This document shows, piece by piece, positions 34,760-45,628 of a stretch of 64,000 nucleotides of DNA. Position numbers and translations under genes: made by a program. The number at the start of each line of letters is the position of its first letter. Position 1 is the first letter of the stretch. The notes under the pieces were generated by a model that was not told the origin of the DNA, made no database searches, and worked only from the letters and a program-made list of their open reading frames with translations. The DNA is from Warburgia ugandensis (Eukaryota; Streptophyta; Magnoliopsida; Canellales; Canellaceae): assembly GCA_035236585.1 (NCBI GenBank), contig CP141130.1, forward strand, positions 77,943,944-78,007,943. Reading direction: 5' to 3'.

Positions 34760-35832
34760 AGGCACTGCACAGCCTTGACGCCTGGCAACATGATCCATTC
34801 GTTTTACGTCCTTGAACCAATCAACTGAGGCAAGCCCTTGATCAACTGCAACAAGCTCCATCAAAGGCTTGCCTGCAGGAATCTACAAAAATATAAATGG
34901 CAATAAACTAATAGGTGCAAGCATAGAATTTGGAAAAAACTTCCGGATTAGAATACAGACGCGAAAAGTCACAGCCATGAAAGGATGCTATGTATCTAAC
35001 CAAGTGCATATAGATCTTAAACTTTGAATAACACCATCCTAGGAAATGATCATGATTGAGGTAGTTATTGTAGTCGAATGAACATGGTTGGGGTAATTAT
35101 TGTAGCCTAATGATAATAGGTTAGTTACTTACGTAGTTTTACTAGTTATTTTAAGACAAATCAAGTGGTTCTTCGGGTTCCTCCACAACTTCAATTCAAG
35201 AGGAATATAAGAATCAGAAACCAACTTCATTCCAAAGACAGGAATCACAATTGAAATGAATAAATATAAATATGTTATTCTAAAATAATTATATCCTACC
35301 TGCACGCTTGTGGTCATTTTCAGGTGCAGTAAAAAGGGTAGTCCCAGTGCATGAAGCTCTCGCCTATGCAGGTTTAGGAGAAGGGGCGGACCACAAGGGT
35401 GTATAGTATGCAGCCTTACCTTGTATTTTTACAAAAAGCTGTTTCAACACTTAAACCCATGACCTCAAGGTCACACAACGACAAACCTTTAACGCTGGCA
35501 AATTATAGAAAACTTGAAAGCTAAGCAAATTCGGCAATAGGAGCAAACCTTCGGGAGAAAAGAAGCCTAAGCTTTAACATTATAGAATAAGAACCTCTTG
35601 CTCAGTACAGAGTTTCTACTGGCTGAATGTATTTGATCCACTACTAGCAGGCTAGGCTGGACAGAAGGCTCCTGCAATTTCTGGCTCTTCTCTGTAAGGT
35701 ACAGAAGCAGGGGTCATACTGAACATCATAATTGGGATCTTTGATTCTACATGGCCTTCATCTGTCTGAGCAAACCATTCACGGAGCCTGTCATCATGGT
35801 ATAAAACTCGATGATGGTTCATAAAAAATATA
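34760..35832 (-). CDS. Candidate gene, two exons visible, function unrecognised
   Basis: Exon 34760-34882 (minus) is open for exactly 41 codons between an acceptor (...GTAG) and a strong donor (GTAAGT): starts IPAGKPLMELVAVDQGLA and includes WFKDVKRMDHVARRQG. Exon 35703-35832 contains an ATG at 35822 and reads MNHHRVLYHDDRLREWF, then HVESKIPIMMFSMTPAS, ending at a GTACCT donor. Joined, the frame stays open (…MTPAS|IPAGK…). The composition is that of a soluble globular protein, with no signal peptide or membrane segment. A TATA-like motif (minus TTATAAAC, about 36190) and an open stretch around 35961-36130 may be exon 1, but I could not join it in frame. The 3' end is not found. SINE copy 4 sits in the intron. 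Could be a pseudogene. I do not recognise the family. Confidence 0.35.
35332..35503 (-). mobile_element. Au-type SINE (copy 4)
   Basis: Plus strand runs from 'agggtagtcccagtgcatgaagctc' to 'cttaaacccatgacctcaaggtcac...aacgctggc'. Full-length, moderately diverged. No clear target duplication. It lies in the intron of the candidate gene at 34760-35832. Confidence 0.9.
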
Positions 35833-36529
35833 CTTGCAGGATTATATTCCAGGTGACAATGACATTAACTTCATAAAATAGTAGGACATGAGCCTAAGAC
35901 ATGCAGTGTAAAGGCTAACTAGAAATCATTACAAGTTGCAACCACTAATTCGCTTGGAAGCATATTTTGCAGCTGCTCAGAAATCAACGGCAATTTTGGA
36001 GGCCTTCGTTCTATGGTTTCGGAGGGAAATGTAGGCAGGAACTCTTGATTTTGGGGGAGAATTGTGGAGTGGGGAGAGAGAGAGAACCTGGACAATATCA
36101 GATCTTCGTTCTCTCTGAACTTTGACTTGTTTTGGGTGAAGTGATGCGATGACAAAGAGCTTGCAAAATGACGAAACTACGAGTGAGGTCGTTTATAATA
36201 AAGAAAGGCAGTTTTAATCACTAAATATCGTTTTGATTCAATGCTCTGTCAGGTAAATGGTAGGCTTAAGGCGGTTCGAACTGCAACAGCTTGGTTCTTT
36301 CTCAAAATTTTGAGAAGTGCTGTTATCGTCAAATTTTATCTGTCTGCAAAGGCCTTTACTGTGGGATTCATCAATTAGCCTGTAATAGACAGAAATCCTA
36401 TGCAGATCTTTCAAAGGAAATTTTTTCTGCCAATAAAATTTTACCGGCGGTTTATCCATTGGGAGTTACAGCGTGCCCCTAGTGAGGATATCATTGTAAT
36501 TATGGTCATCATCATCCAATTTCACTCTA

Positions 36530-36814
36530 GTGAGGAGTGCAGGTGGTGTCTTTGTTGGGTTCTTGTATCTGCAGCTTCAGGAAAGAATTGTTGAAAAAGC
36601 ATTGTACAAAGAAAAACGTGATCTGGGTTGTGTCTCAAAAGTGTCTTTTACCGGCGGACAGATGCTGAAGAGATGCGAGGAAGCCCAGCTAGAAAAGGAA
36701 GGAAAAGTGATTATAGTCGACATCGTAATCGGCATGGAGGACCGATTGGAGTTTAATCATGCGAGATGCGCTTCAGACGTGGCAAAGAAGTTGGCAGGCG
36801 GAAAAGAAATCTGA
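36530..36814 (+). CDS. Unrecognised open frame, possible terminal exon
   Basis: 94 sense codons to a TGA at 36812. An AG acceptor-like site (tcactctag) immediately precedes it and it has no ATG at its start, so if real it is a 3' exon. The reading is mixed-charge and non-repetitive: RSAGGVFVGFLYLQLQERI, then KRDLGCVSKVSFTGGQMLKR, and later VIIVDIVIGMEDRLEF. Nothing upstream joins it convincingly. It is divergent to the candidate gene at 34760-35832, about 370 bases from that gene's possible promoter. No family recognised; it may be chance. Confidence 0.2.
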   Translation: MRSAGGVFVGFLYLQLQERIVEKALYKEKRDLGCVSKVSFTGGQMLKRCEEAQLEKEGKVIIVDIVIGMEDRLEFNHARCASDVAKKLAGGKEI

Positions 36815-37075
36815 GAAAGAATGGAGGGAACTCTTGAACGCGGGATTCAGTCGATTAAGATAACAGCCATGAAAGCTTTGCCCTCAGTAATTGAGGCATT
36901 TCCTTAACAATCTCATAATCAAAGATTGTTTCCAAACATTGCCAAACCATCCAGAGTTCCCCGAATAATTTATGACCAGAGCTGTGATTACATGCTTTGT
37001 TTCTGGGCAGATACACCTCTCGCAAAATTAACACCCATTTCCACTCGGGTAACACATTGGGAACTACAATATCCG

Positions 37076-37196
37076 AGGGCAGCCCCTCTGCTTTGGGCTC
37101 TCACCTATGTGGGGTCTGGGGATGGGCAGACTACAAGGCTTATACTATACAGCCTTATTTTATATTTTTGTAAGAGTTTATTTCCACGCCTTTGAA
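37076..37196 (-). mobile_element. Au-type SINE (copy 5), truncated
   Basis: Plus strand reads 'gggcagcccctctgctttgggctctcacctatgtggggtctgggg' to 'tttccacgcc', then the match stops. The tRNA-like head with the promoter boxes is missing, so the copy is truncated at its 5' end. Confidence 0.85.
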
Positions 37197-38896
37197 GGGT
37201 TGGCTTTGTAATTACTCTCCTTGATGTTCAATGTTGTTCAATCTCCGTTTATCCATCAAACTAAGCAATCTAAAAAAAAAAGAAAATGAAAAATGAAAAA
37301 TGAAATATGAAAAGAAAAGAAGTCCACCATGGTTTGGAAGCGATAATAATTGTTTTTCTTATAAGTTGGCTTAAAGTGCTTAGAACTTGGAATCAGCTAT
37401 TTAGCATCTAAACTTAATTACCTCATAGAAACTTCCAAATATTGTCATGATCACTAGTCCACCTTTAATGGCGGCTAAAATGTGATAATAAAAAAGGTTG
37501 ATCAGGCTGAGTTGAATGAAGCCAGAATGAGGATTTACCGCAATTGTTCCACCCACCCTCTCAGTTTCACTTCATACTGGCAAACTATGTTCTTCGTAGC
37601 ATCATTTTTAAGGTTAAAATGTGATTTGAAGTCTACATTTAGTGACAGAACTGTTGGAATACAATAATAATGGATTCAACCAGCATGCCCAATGCTCATG
37701 GATTTTGAAAGAAAGGTTGTTGGCAAAAGCCTAAGTTAAGTGTGAAAGGTATTCAGTTTCCACCTGCTCTTAAGTACACCTATTGGCATTGACTACATGG
37801 GATCGAAAGACTTCCACTTTTGTAAATGTGTCCATAACTTTATCATGGATCTTATTTTTTTGAATACATGGCCCAGATACCTTATTTGGCATTGTGCAGC
37901 TTCCCTAATTGCACTAGCGCACTTAGGTGAATAGCAAGCCCATAGTTGAACTAATAAGGGCTCTGGCAGAAGATACCACAAGACACCCAATCCCAGCTAA
38001 TATAGTAAGATAAAATAGGATAAATTGGCTGTCTTTGGCCTGTATATGAAGGCCATTGCCTCTGATAAGCCGAATGACCTTGTACTACTTTGTCTTGTGG
38101 CATCCGCTAATCCAATAACCCAATCTTGGGATCGAGGTAGGGTGGCTTTGTAGCCTCTATTTTAATCTATTGCCAAAGCCAAATTCAAGGGCAATTGGTT
38201 GATCCTAGTAAAAAGCGATTTGCATAAGAAGAATGGTTGGAGTTCTACATTTTTGAGCAAGATCTTTCTTTCCAAGTTTGAATTTTTGTAAATTTCTAGG
38301 TTGATCCATTGTCATGATAGATGACTATAAAAAATCCCTGCCTTGATCGTTTTTAGAAAGTACCTTTTTCTTTTTGGTTGGTTTAAGTGATGAGAGGGGG
38401 CGTGAAACTACTACGATTCTCATTATTCTCATTTTGATTTCTACTAAAAACAAGAACACCAGAAAAAGGTAGATTAGAAACAAATTGTGAAAAGAGACAA
38501 TTCATGACTCTAGCATAAAAAACAGCACATTAATCTGAATGATTGAGCCAGCTTTAAGATATTGTTCGTAGTTTCCATTTAATAAGTTGTTACTCAGTGG
38601 TTTTGTTGAAAAATGTTTGGGAGAAGTCTCGTGCATCATTAGTTGAACCATGTCTCTCGTATCTCTCAAAAAGCCTTTGGTAAGGGGTATTTCCTTGAGG
38701 CATGGTTTGAGGCCTGGTGCAGAGTTCGGTAGTAGTCTGACTTAGGGAAGAGAACAGTAAACAACAGAACGGTCAAGGAGATCAAAATTAAGGATGACAT
38801 ATAAACACATCTACCAGTGACTAATCTCTTTGACGACGAATAAATAAAGCATCAAATACTGCATTACATTTATAACAGAGAACCAAGTGCAAACAT
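37197..38896. other. Intergenic, no gene recognised
   Basis: About 1.7 kb between SINE copy 5 and the 3' end of the epimerase gene. An A-rich run lies at 37270-37320. The short open frames have no recognisable features. Confidence 0.45.
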
Positions 38897-38902
38897 TTTA
38901 TT
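38897..38902 (-). terminator. Poly(A) signal of the epimerase gene
   Basis: AATAAA on the minus strand, about 210 bases past the stop codon at 39113-39115. Cleavage would be expected 10-30 bases further, near 38870-38885. Confidence 0.55.
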
Positions 38903-39112
38903 GAGAAACGCTAGCGGCAGATGCAGTGCCTGAACATGTAGGCGTCTCATCAGGCATACTGATGCTCTTTCTGAAGGTTGATAACGTGATGGTGGTGTTC
39001 AGGATGCATTTATAGACATTGCATCTGTTGCTAGCAATTCCTCATTATTACCATGATGTTGCACCAGAGAAGAAAGGACATGTATTACTTAAAGCTTCTG
39101 ATCATGGGATGG

Positions 39113-42100
39113 TCAGCTGAAGCTTTGAAGAACCTTTCGGGGGTCCAACTGCCCGCTGCAATAGCTGGATGACACAATAGAGAGCTCTTGGCGGCCCTTC
39201 CACTCTTCAGAGGGTTTCAGGACGACTGGATTCTCAATGGCAGCAGAATCCACACACAACATTGTCTGGTAATCCTCATCACCAAAATCTGGCAGAGCCT
39301 TTGCCTTCCTATCCCATGGGTTCCAAACAGCTGCACAGCATGAAAAAAATGCTCTTACAGGCAAGAACTTAGTGTCTAAAATTATGCAAAGATGACCAGT
39401 CCAAAACTATCTGTAATGTTGACAATCTTGAAACATCATAAAATTCTGTCTAATTGGATGATGATAAGAACCTGAGTCAGGCAGGCCGTGTTTCCGCAAC
39501 ACAAGAGTCCGCTTCTTCTCATGATCTATGATGGCAATCTTTGGTGGTGTGCTCAAATACACTCGATCTATCTGTAATAGGCAAATGTACTCAAGATTTT
39601 CCAAGAATCAGAAAAGCTCTCAAATGCATGTATATGAATCAGTCAAGGAAAATTGGTGTAGATAAAGTTGAAAACACAAACTCCAATTCATTCAATCAAA
39701 ATGTTCAAAATCGTTTATTTTAGTCGGAGCAAAGGTATTTTAAGCTATTGCAGCAAATAACATGAGCAACCAACCCAAATAACTATGAGTGACCTCCATG
39801 AGAAATTCCGTGTAAAAGAAATGTCCAAATTGGTTCATGCATTGGACTGCATGGTTCAAAAGGAGAAAAGGCAAATTGGTGACGGATATAAATGTACTAA
39901 AGTACCTCGCCATCGAAAGTAATTGCATCAGCCTGCTCTGTAAACCTCTCTCTTTGCATCAGATTGTCAAAGTAATCGAGTGTCTCCAAGCCCTCAACAC
40001 GCACTTCACTGCAAATGAAAATGCATCAGCTGCAACTCCTTTGAAAAGATTCAGAGTAAAATATCTTCCAAACTCAACTTCACTTGGAAATGATAACAAA
40101 AATAATGAAACGATCCAGACTGAAGCAACAAGTTCAATAATTATTAAGGAGAGGAAACTTCACTGTTCATTCTTCAGCAGCTCAACAAGATGTAACAAAC
40201 TTCCATTACTATAAGTAGCAAGTTTAGGTTCAAGACAAACCTGATGTCTGAAACAGAAAAGTAATTATGCAGAGCAAATGTGAAGGAGAAAGCTTTGGCG
40301 TCCATATTCCTTACTCGAGGGATCAGAGTCAGCTTACCAGCACACACTGATATACGAAGCCGCAACTCAAAGCTACGATAACCATCAGAAGAAAAAAGTT
40401 GGGTGTTTCTGCCAATGTTTATTCTACTTTCACATTCTCTAACGCTACAACTTTCTCAATGCATACCTGCGGGGCCATGCCTTTAGATCCTCATCAGTGG
40501 ACTTCAGAATAAGGTCCACTGTTGATTGATTATTAGCTGGTGGAAGTGGAGAAGGGCAGCTATCTACAGCCCAGAGTCTATTCCTTGCAAATCCATGTTG
40601 TTCAAGTGACCCAAAATTGCCAAACTGCAGAAAGATAATCTCCAATTAAAATTTTCAAACCAACCTATGATGAACCTAAAAGATGCATCTAAATATTGAA
40701 GACAACCTGAGGAAAGCAAACAGATATCCCTCCCTTGATGGCTTTAGGTGGCTTCAGAACAGCCTGTAGAACAGAAAAGTAGCCACCATGCTATGTTAGA
40801 ACTAAGGTAAAAAGTTATTCTTGTTCAGAAGGTAATTATCTCAGCCATGATATGAATTTAAAGAACATATAACTTCAATGTATTCAACACATTATGTAGT
40901 TACAAGTGTACTAGCAGCAATAGCTTCCAATTTTCCACCAAATACAGTTACATCAGTGAAATTTACATAGCCCGATGACTTCACATTGAACTTCAAAAAT
41001 ATACATGTTCTGTTGAATCAATCAGTTTCAGGGGTCCTTCACAGCATGGAAACTACTTGCATGAACAAAGTACACCAAAACTACAGAAAACACATCTAAG
41101 AGTGGAAGCTCTCAAATGCTTGAACATATTGATCTTGTTTATCTTTTGACTGGCACTGTCTACTAATGATTTTCTAGTTCGGCAAAGAATATCCTGTTGT
41201 TTTCTTTGATCCACATCAATATCTTTGCCTCCAATGTATCTCTTTCTCGGAAGCTTTTTCTTGTATTTTTCTTCAAGAATACATAAGCTTCTTTTGCCCT
41301 AACACTTACCTGCCAGGTTCTTTCATGTTTAAGTCAGCCATTTCTTCAAAACTGTTTTTTCTTTTCATTTCAACTGCAGACTTCTTGTGGTAGGTAATTC
41401 CAATATAGTCTTATCTTGGGGGTGCATCCATTTCATCACAACTTCTTCAAATTTGTTCTTTTGATACTTTCTTCATTTACCAGAAAGTTTAGTATAAACT
41501 CAAATAGCTCCATTATTGTCCAACATGAAGCTTTTGCAATGCACATGCGATCTTTTTCTTTCAATGAAAATTATTAGCTCTTAATCATTTTCTCTTTGAA
41601 TGAAGAGCTCTTCCGCCTCATGAGGTCATTCCAAACTCGATGAATCAAAGACCAAGCATTACGATCAACATAAAGAACAGCCTCAAAGCCTAACAAGAGT
41701 GCATACTTGAAACAAATGAAAATTGTGCATTTGGAGGATAAGAACCCTATAGAGTGGATGTGCATTAGGCTGCACAGAAAGATATGACACAAAAAGAGGA
41801 CTCCTGCATATCTCCTGCATATTTATCTCGAAACTGTACATCCATAACTTTACAAGCATAAAAGAAATAATTGAAATCAAATAAATGTATCATAGAAGTA
41901 AGACCTCAAGGTATTTCTGTAGAACAAAATTTCTACCTTGCTACTCATGAAAAGTAGTTCCTCTTGACGGTCATTCTTCCACGAAACAACTTGCCCACCA
42001 TACAGAAGCACCTATAATAATTTTAAGACAATAATCACATTATGCTTCCCAAAACCAACAGGTCTTTAACATTTTCCTAGCAGTATCCATGTAAGAAGAA

Positions 42101-44322
42101 ACGGGACGAGAGAAATTGTCTAGAGACAACCCATTTTATCCATACTGATGATAAATCATTCTCAAGCAAAGAAAAAAGCAATTAAACCTGAAATTGCAAA
42201 CAAGAACCAATAACACAGACAGTAAACTCTATGCTACAGAAAATATGACTAACTGCCTAAACCTATAAAGCAAACACATAAAGGTATATCCATCCCAATC
42301 TCATTACATCAGAAATTCGTCAAATACTAGAGAATAAGATCACGATAAAAAATAAATTAAAGTTAACTCAGCAGAAGCACAAATTGCTAATTTCATCTTA
42401 CCGTATCTTTTCTACCCTTTGATTTTTCCCAAAAAGCAAATTCTTGAATTCATATTTAGGAGCGACTTCCAAAAATAAGAGCAATGTGATGCAGCGGGCA
42501 GATTAGTGTGCAGTATTCTAGTCATGATCTAGTAACTTCATGGATTATCTGTGGCCCTCTGTTGATTATATAAAGCAGATTGATAGCCTAGCACTCAAAA
42601 TTGTTTTGAAGGTGAAAATTATTTACTAATAATTCAATGTAAGCAGCATACCACAGTACTCCTCCAGTAGTGAATCATGTTCTGCTGAAAACTTCACATT
42701 CATTATTCAAGGTTCCAAGAATCCCATATAAGATGATTTAATCAGTGTATCACGAGAACACTACCTGAAAACCTGCTTATAATTAAAGACTTAAACAAGC
42801 AAAGGCACCATACTAGACTTCTAGTTAAGGACTTTCAGAATGAGAAAGCCAAGATCCCATAAGCCATACTGTTTCATTTCGGTTCCACAAAAGCTATATA
42901 GCAGGTGTTCAAAAGAATACAAAAGAGAAAACTGAGTGGAGCATTATTGGTCTAGATTTGTAGTGAAATACTAGCCTGAAAAATTCTGCTAGATTATAAA
43001 TCCTATTCTTTCTCGAAGGCTAAATTTCCATATGAGAAGTGGGCGTTGCAAGTTAAGATCCCATAAGCCATACTGTTTCATTTCGGTTCCACAAAAGCTA
43101 TATAGCAGGTGTTCAAAAGAATAAAAAAGAGAAAACTGAGTGGAGCATTACCAGTCTAGATTTGTAGTGAAATACTAGCCTGAAAAATTCTACTTGATTA
43201 TAGATCCTATTCTTTCTCGAAGGCTAAATTTCCGTATGAGAAGTGGGTGTTGCAAGTTAAGAGGACTACCTTGACTGGAGGTTGGATATACATGTTCTTA
43301 GCCTTCCCTTTCCTGCTTTACCTTTCATTAAATTATTTAAAAATTTTAAACAAGGAGGAAGGAATTCCATAATTACAATGCCCCTTAGACATAACCATGC
43401 ACACGGCAGATAAATAGCTTGTGAAAACTTCGAGAGTAATAACCCCGAAATGGTTACTTTAAGGGGATTTCAATCTTTCCATCGTTTCTATTTATGCTCA
43501 GAGCAGGTTACTCAAGTTTTCACTGGTAACAAGTCTCATAATATCTATTATCCAACAAAGGAAGACAAGTGAAACACTGGATGCTTGAAAAACAAAATGC
43601 AAAATTCAACAATCCTATGGTTTCTCATCACTGCAGCTAAACATCCAATATTACCAGACAACCCAATTCCATTTACAGCCCAATTACATTTTTTTTTTTT
43701 TCACTTAAGAACCCTCATAATGATCTAAACAAGCCCTTCTTCCCTAATTAAACTTCTAAAAACCTTCAAGCTCCATGCCCAACCCACCACCAAAAATAAG
43801 AGAAATGAAGAAACAGAATACCGCATAACAAATTACTCTGTATATTACGACAAGCTACCATCATTTTCATGAAAATGAATATCAAGAACGACAATTGAAA
43901 CTAAACATGAAAAATATATATAATACAACATAAAAGGGTAACTTCTTTTTCTTTTCTTTTTTCAAAAATAGCAGAAAATAAAGGAAACCATACAACAAAT
44001 TACATGTAAATTATATGAAAATACTATCTTTTCCATCAAATTGAACATCAAACCCGACCACTAAAGTGAAACACAGAAACAGTGAAAATCCAAACCAGAA
44101 AAAGGGTGCCCATCTTTCCGAAAGCTAAAACAACCCATTACATATTACAATGTGTAAGCTGTATCAAAACACAATCTTTCCATCAAACGCAACAATTAAA
44201 GTGACACTGCACCAAAACAAAACCAAAACCCAAAGAAGACTACCCACCTCTGCAGAAGATCCACCAGGCTCAGTCAAAATAACTTTGGGGAAACCATTAG
44301 CATTATGCTCGATCAAAGGCAT
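39113..44322 (-). CDS. Glucose-6-phosphate 1-epimerase (hexose-6-phosphate mutarotase), 8 exons
   Basis: Exons in coding order: 44322-44248, 42011-41937, 40763-40707, 40624-40467, 40372-40241, 40008-39906, 39571-39472, 39330-39113; 305 codons and TGA, all GT/AG, frame kept at every junction. The length is normal for the plant family once called apospory-associated protein C. It interconverts alpha and beta anomers of hexose 6-phosphates, probably in the cytosol: there is no transit or signal peptide after the chosen ATG. Landmarks: LLYGGQVVSWKN (about 27-38), FKPP-like and GGISVCFPQ (exon 3), SLEQHGFARNRLWAVD (exon 4), FSFTFALHNYFSVSDI (exon 5), VYLSTPPKIAIIDHEKKRT (exon 7), VWNPWDRKAKALPDFGDE and SYCSGQLDP (exon 8). 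Beta-sandwich galactose-mutarotase-like fold is known for the family. Odd point: the usual CVEAA motif near the C-terminus reads CVDSA here. The ATG at 44322 is preceded in frame by open codons, but it gives the family-typical N-terminus. Confidence 0.95.
42012..44247 (-). other. Large first intron of the epimerase gene
   Basis: Begins GTGGGTA and ends TATAG on the minus strand. It contains a 204-bp tandem duplication (42851-43258). No coding exon is missing, since codons 25 and 26 join as in the family (SSAE|VLLYGG). Confidence 0.85.
42851..43258. repeat. 204-bp tandem duplication in epimerase intron 1
   Basis: Copy A 42851-43054 and copy B 43055-43258 are almost identical, differing at about 10 bases with no sizeable gap. 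The unit shows no terminal repeats or coding capacity. Confidence 0.95.
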
Positions 44323-44616
44323 TTGCTGTTGCGGGCGCAATCTTGCTCGTATATTACTAACAAAAGGCTCAGAGTTTCCTTTCCTCCACTCCAGCTAAGT
44401 TTGAACAAAACCCAAACGGAGATTATCCACAATCACAACCAAAGCAAACAAAATCCAAAATCTCCAACAACCCAACTCTCCACAGAGTATGTAAATAGAA
44501 CTAACAAACATAAACTTGGGGTACCTTCGTTTAATAGCCTGGAATTGTGGAGACCAGCCAACGAGGGTCGAAGTTTCAAACCGTCGGACTTACACATAGA
44601 GAGAAAGTAGCACACT

Positions 44617-44624
44617 TATATATA
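44617..44624 (-). promoter_or_regulatory. TATA box of the epimerase gene
   Basis: TATATATA on the minus strand, about 300 bases upstream of the start codon, with a CT/GA-rich tract (44777-44821) upstream of it. Transcription would be expected to start near 44585-44590. Confidence 0.55.
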
Positions 44625-44773
44625 GACCCTCTCCTCTCTCTGTCTCTCTCCTATCTTTCTTCTTCTCCTTCGCTTTGGCTTTGTAGCAAGAAGAAGAATT
44701 GCTCTCGTGAATTGTTTAATAAAGACATGTTTTGGGGACAGGGCGACTGTCTTTCTGTACCACGTCACTTTTA

Positions 44774-44776
<3 letters not shown>

Positions 44777-44821
<45 letters not shown>
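44777..44821. repeat. CT microsatellite upstream of the epimerase promoter
   Basis: About 22 CT units, 150-200 bases upstream of the TATA box. It yields false Leu-Ser and Arg-Glu repeat frames on both strands. Confidence 0.97.
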
Positions 44822-44823
<2 letters not shown>

Positions 44824-45053
44824 CCGTGCATGGAAATGGATGGAAGATGCTTTGCTTTCCCTTTCGCAGGCTGGACTGGTCGCCATTGATTTCTCCTTGT
44901 TTCCTGTCCTACTTTTCTCATTGTCCCGCCCTTGCATCATACTTTTTTGGCGCTGTGCGTTTAGAGCAGAAATGAAGTACTTGTGGGGTCTCCAGTTTGG
45001 GTGACTGCTGCTGCTCAGAGCCAAACTCAAATTTCATATATAATCTATTCACT

Positions 45054-45410
45054 GCTCAAAATCATTTGTAAATTTAATCATAAATCTAAATTAAAAACTT
45101 GACTCACATCGTAGTATTATCTTTCCCTTGAATTTTTTCCTAGCTCAAATATTATTTGCAAATTTAGTTGCAACTCCGAATTAAAAAAGCTATTTCACAT
45201 CTTAATATAACTCTTTTCCCTGAATTTTTCCTTGCTCAATATTATTCGTAAATTTAGTCATAAAACCAAATTAAAAAATTAATTTGCATCTTAATATAAC
45301 TCTTTTCTCTGGATTTTTCCTTGCTCAAATATTATTCATAAATTTAGTCATAAATCCAAATTAAAAATTAATTCACATTTTAATATAACTTTTTCTCTCA
45401 AACTTTTCTT
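45054..45410. repeat. Four tandem units of about 90 bp
   Basis: Units start at 45054, 45143, 45234 and 45323 ('gctcaaatattattcgtaaa' then 'tttagtcataaatccaaatt'...). Units 3 and 4 are the most alike. It lies between the epimerase promoter and SINE copy 6, and is AT-rich. Confidence 0.9.
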
Positions 45411-45442
45411 TGAGTTGTTGCAAAAATGTTGAGAAGTATAAA

Positions 45443-45628
45443 AAAGAGAGCAGCCCCAGTGCACGAAGATCTCACTTATGCGGGATTCGAAAAAGGGGCG
45501 GACGACAAGGGCTTATAGTAGGTAGCTTTACCTTGCATTTTTTTGCAAGAGGCTGTTTCCACGTCTTAAACCTGTGACCTCAAGGTCACATGATAACAAT
45601 TTTTACTATTGCGCAAAGTCTCCCCTTC
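45443..45628 (-). mobile_element. Au-type SINE (copy 6)
   Basis: Full-length: plus strand from 'gagagcagccccagtgcacgaag' to 'gcgcaaagtctccccttc', with the B-box-side segment 'aaacctgtgacctcaaggtcac'. It is next to the 90-bp repeat array. No clear target duplication. Confidence 0.92.

Noticed and set aside
36238-36482. Open frames on both strands near 36.3 kb
   Set aside because: Short, mutually overlapping, without splice support or recognisable features.
44616-45030. Several overlapping open frames rich in Arg-Glu or Leu-Ser repeats
   Set aside because: They are read through the CT/GA microsatellite and the 5' flank of the epimerase gene; the repeats keep all frames open and no family is recognisable. 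The same applies at 5359-5577, 21820-22203 and 52836-53234.
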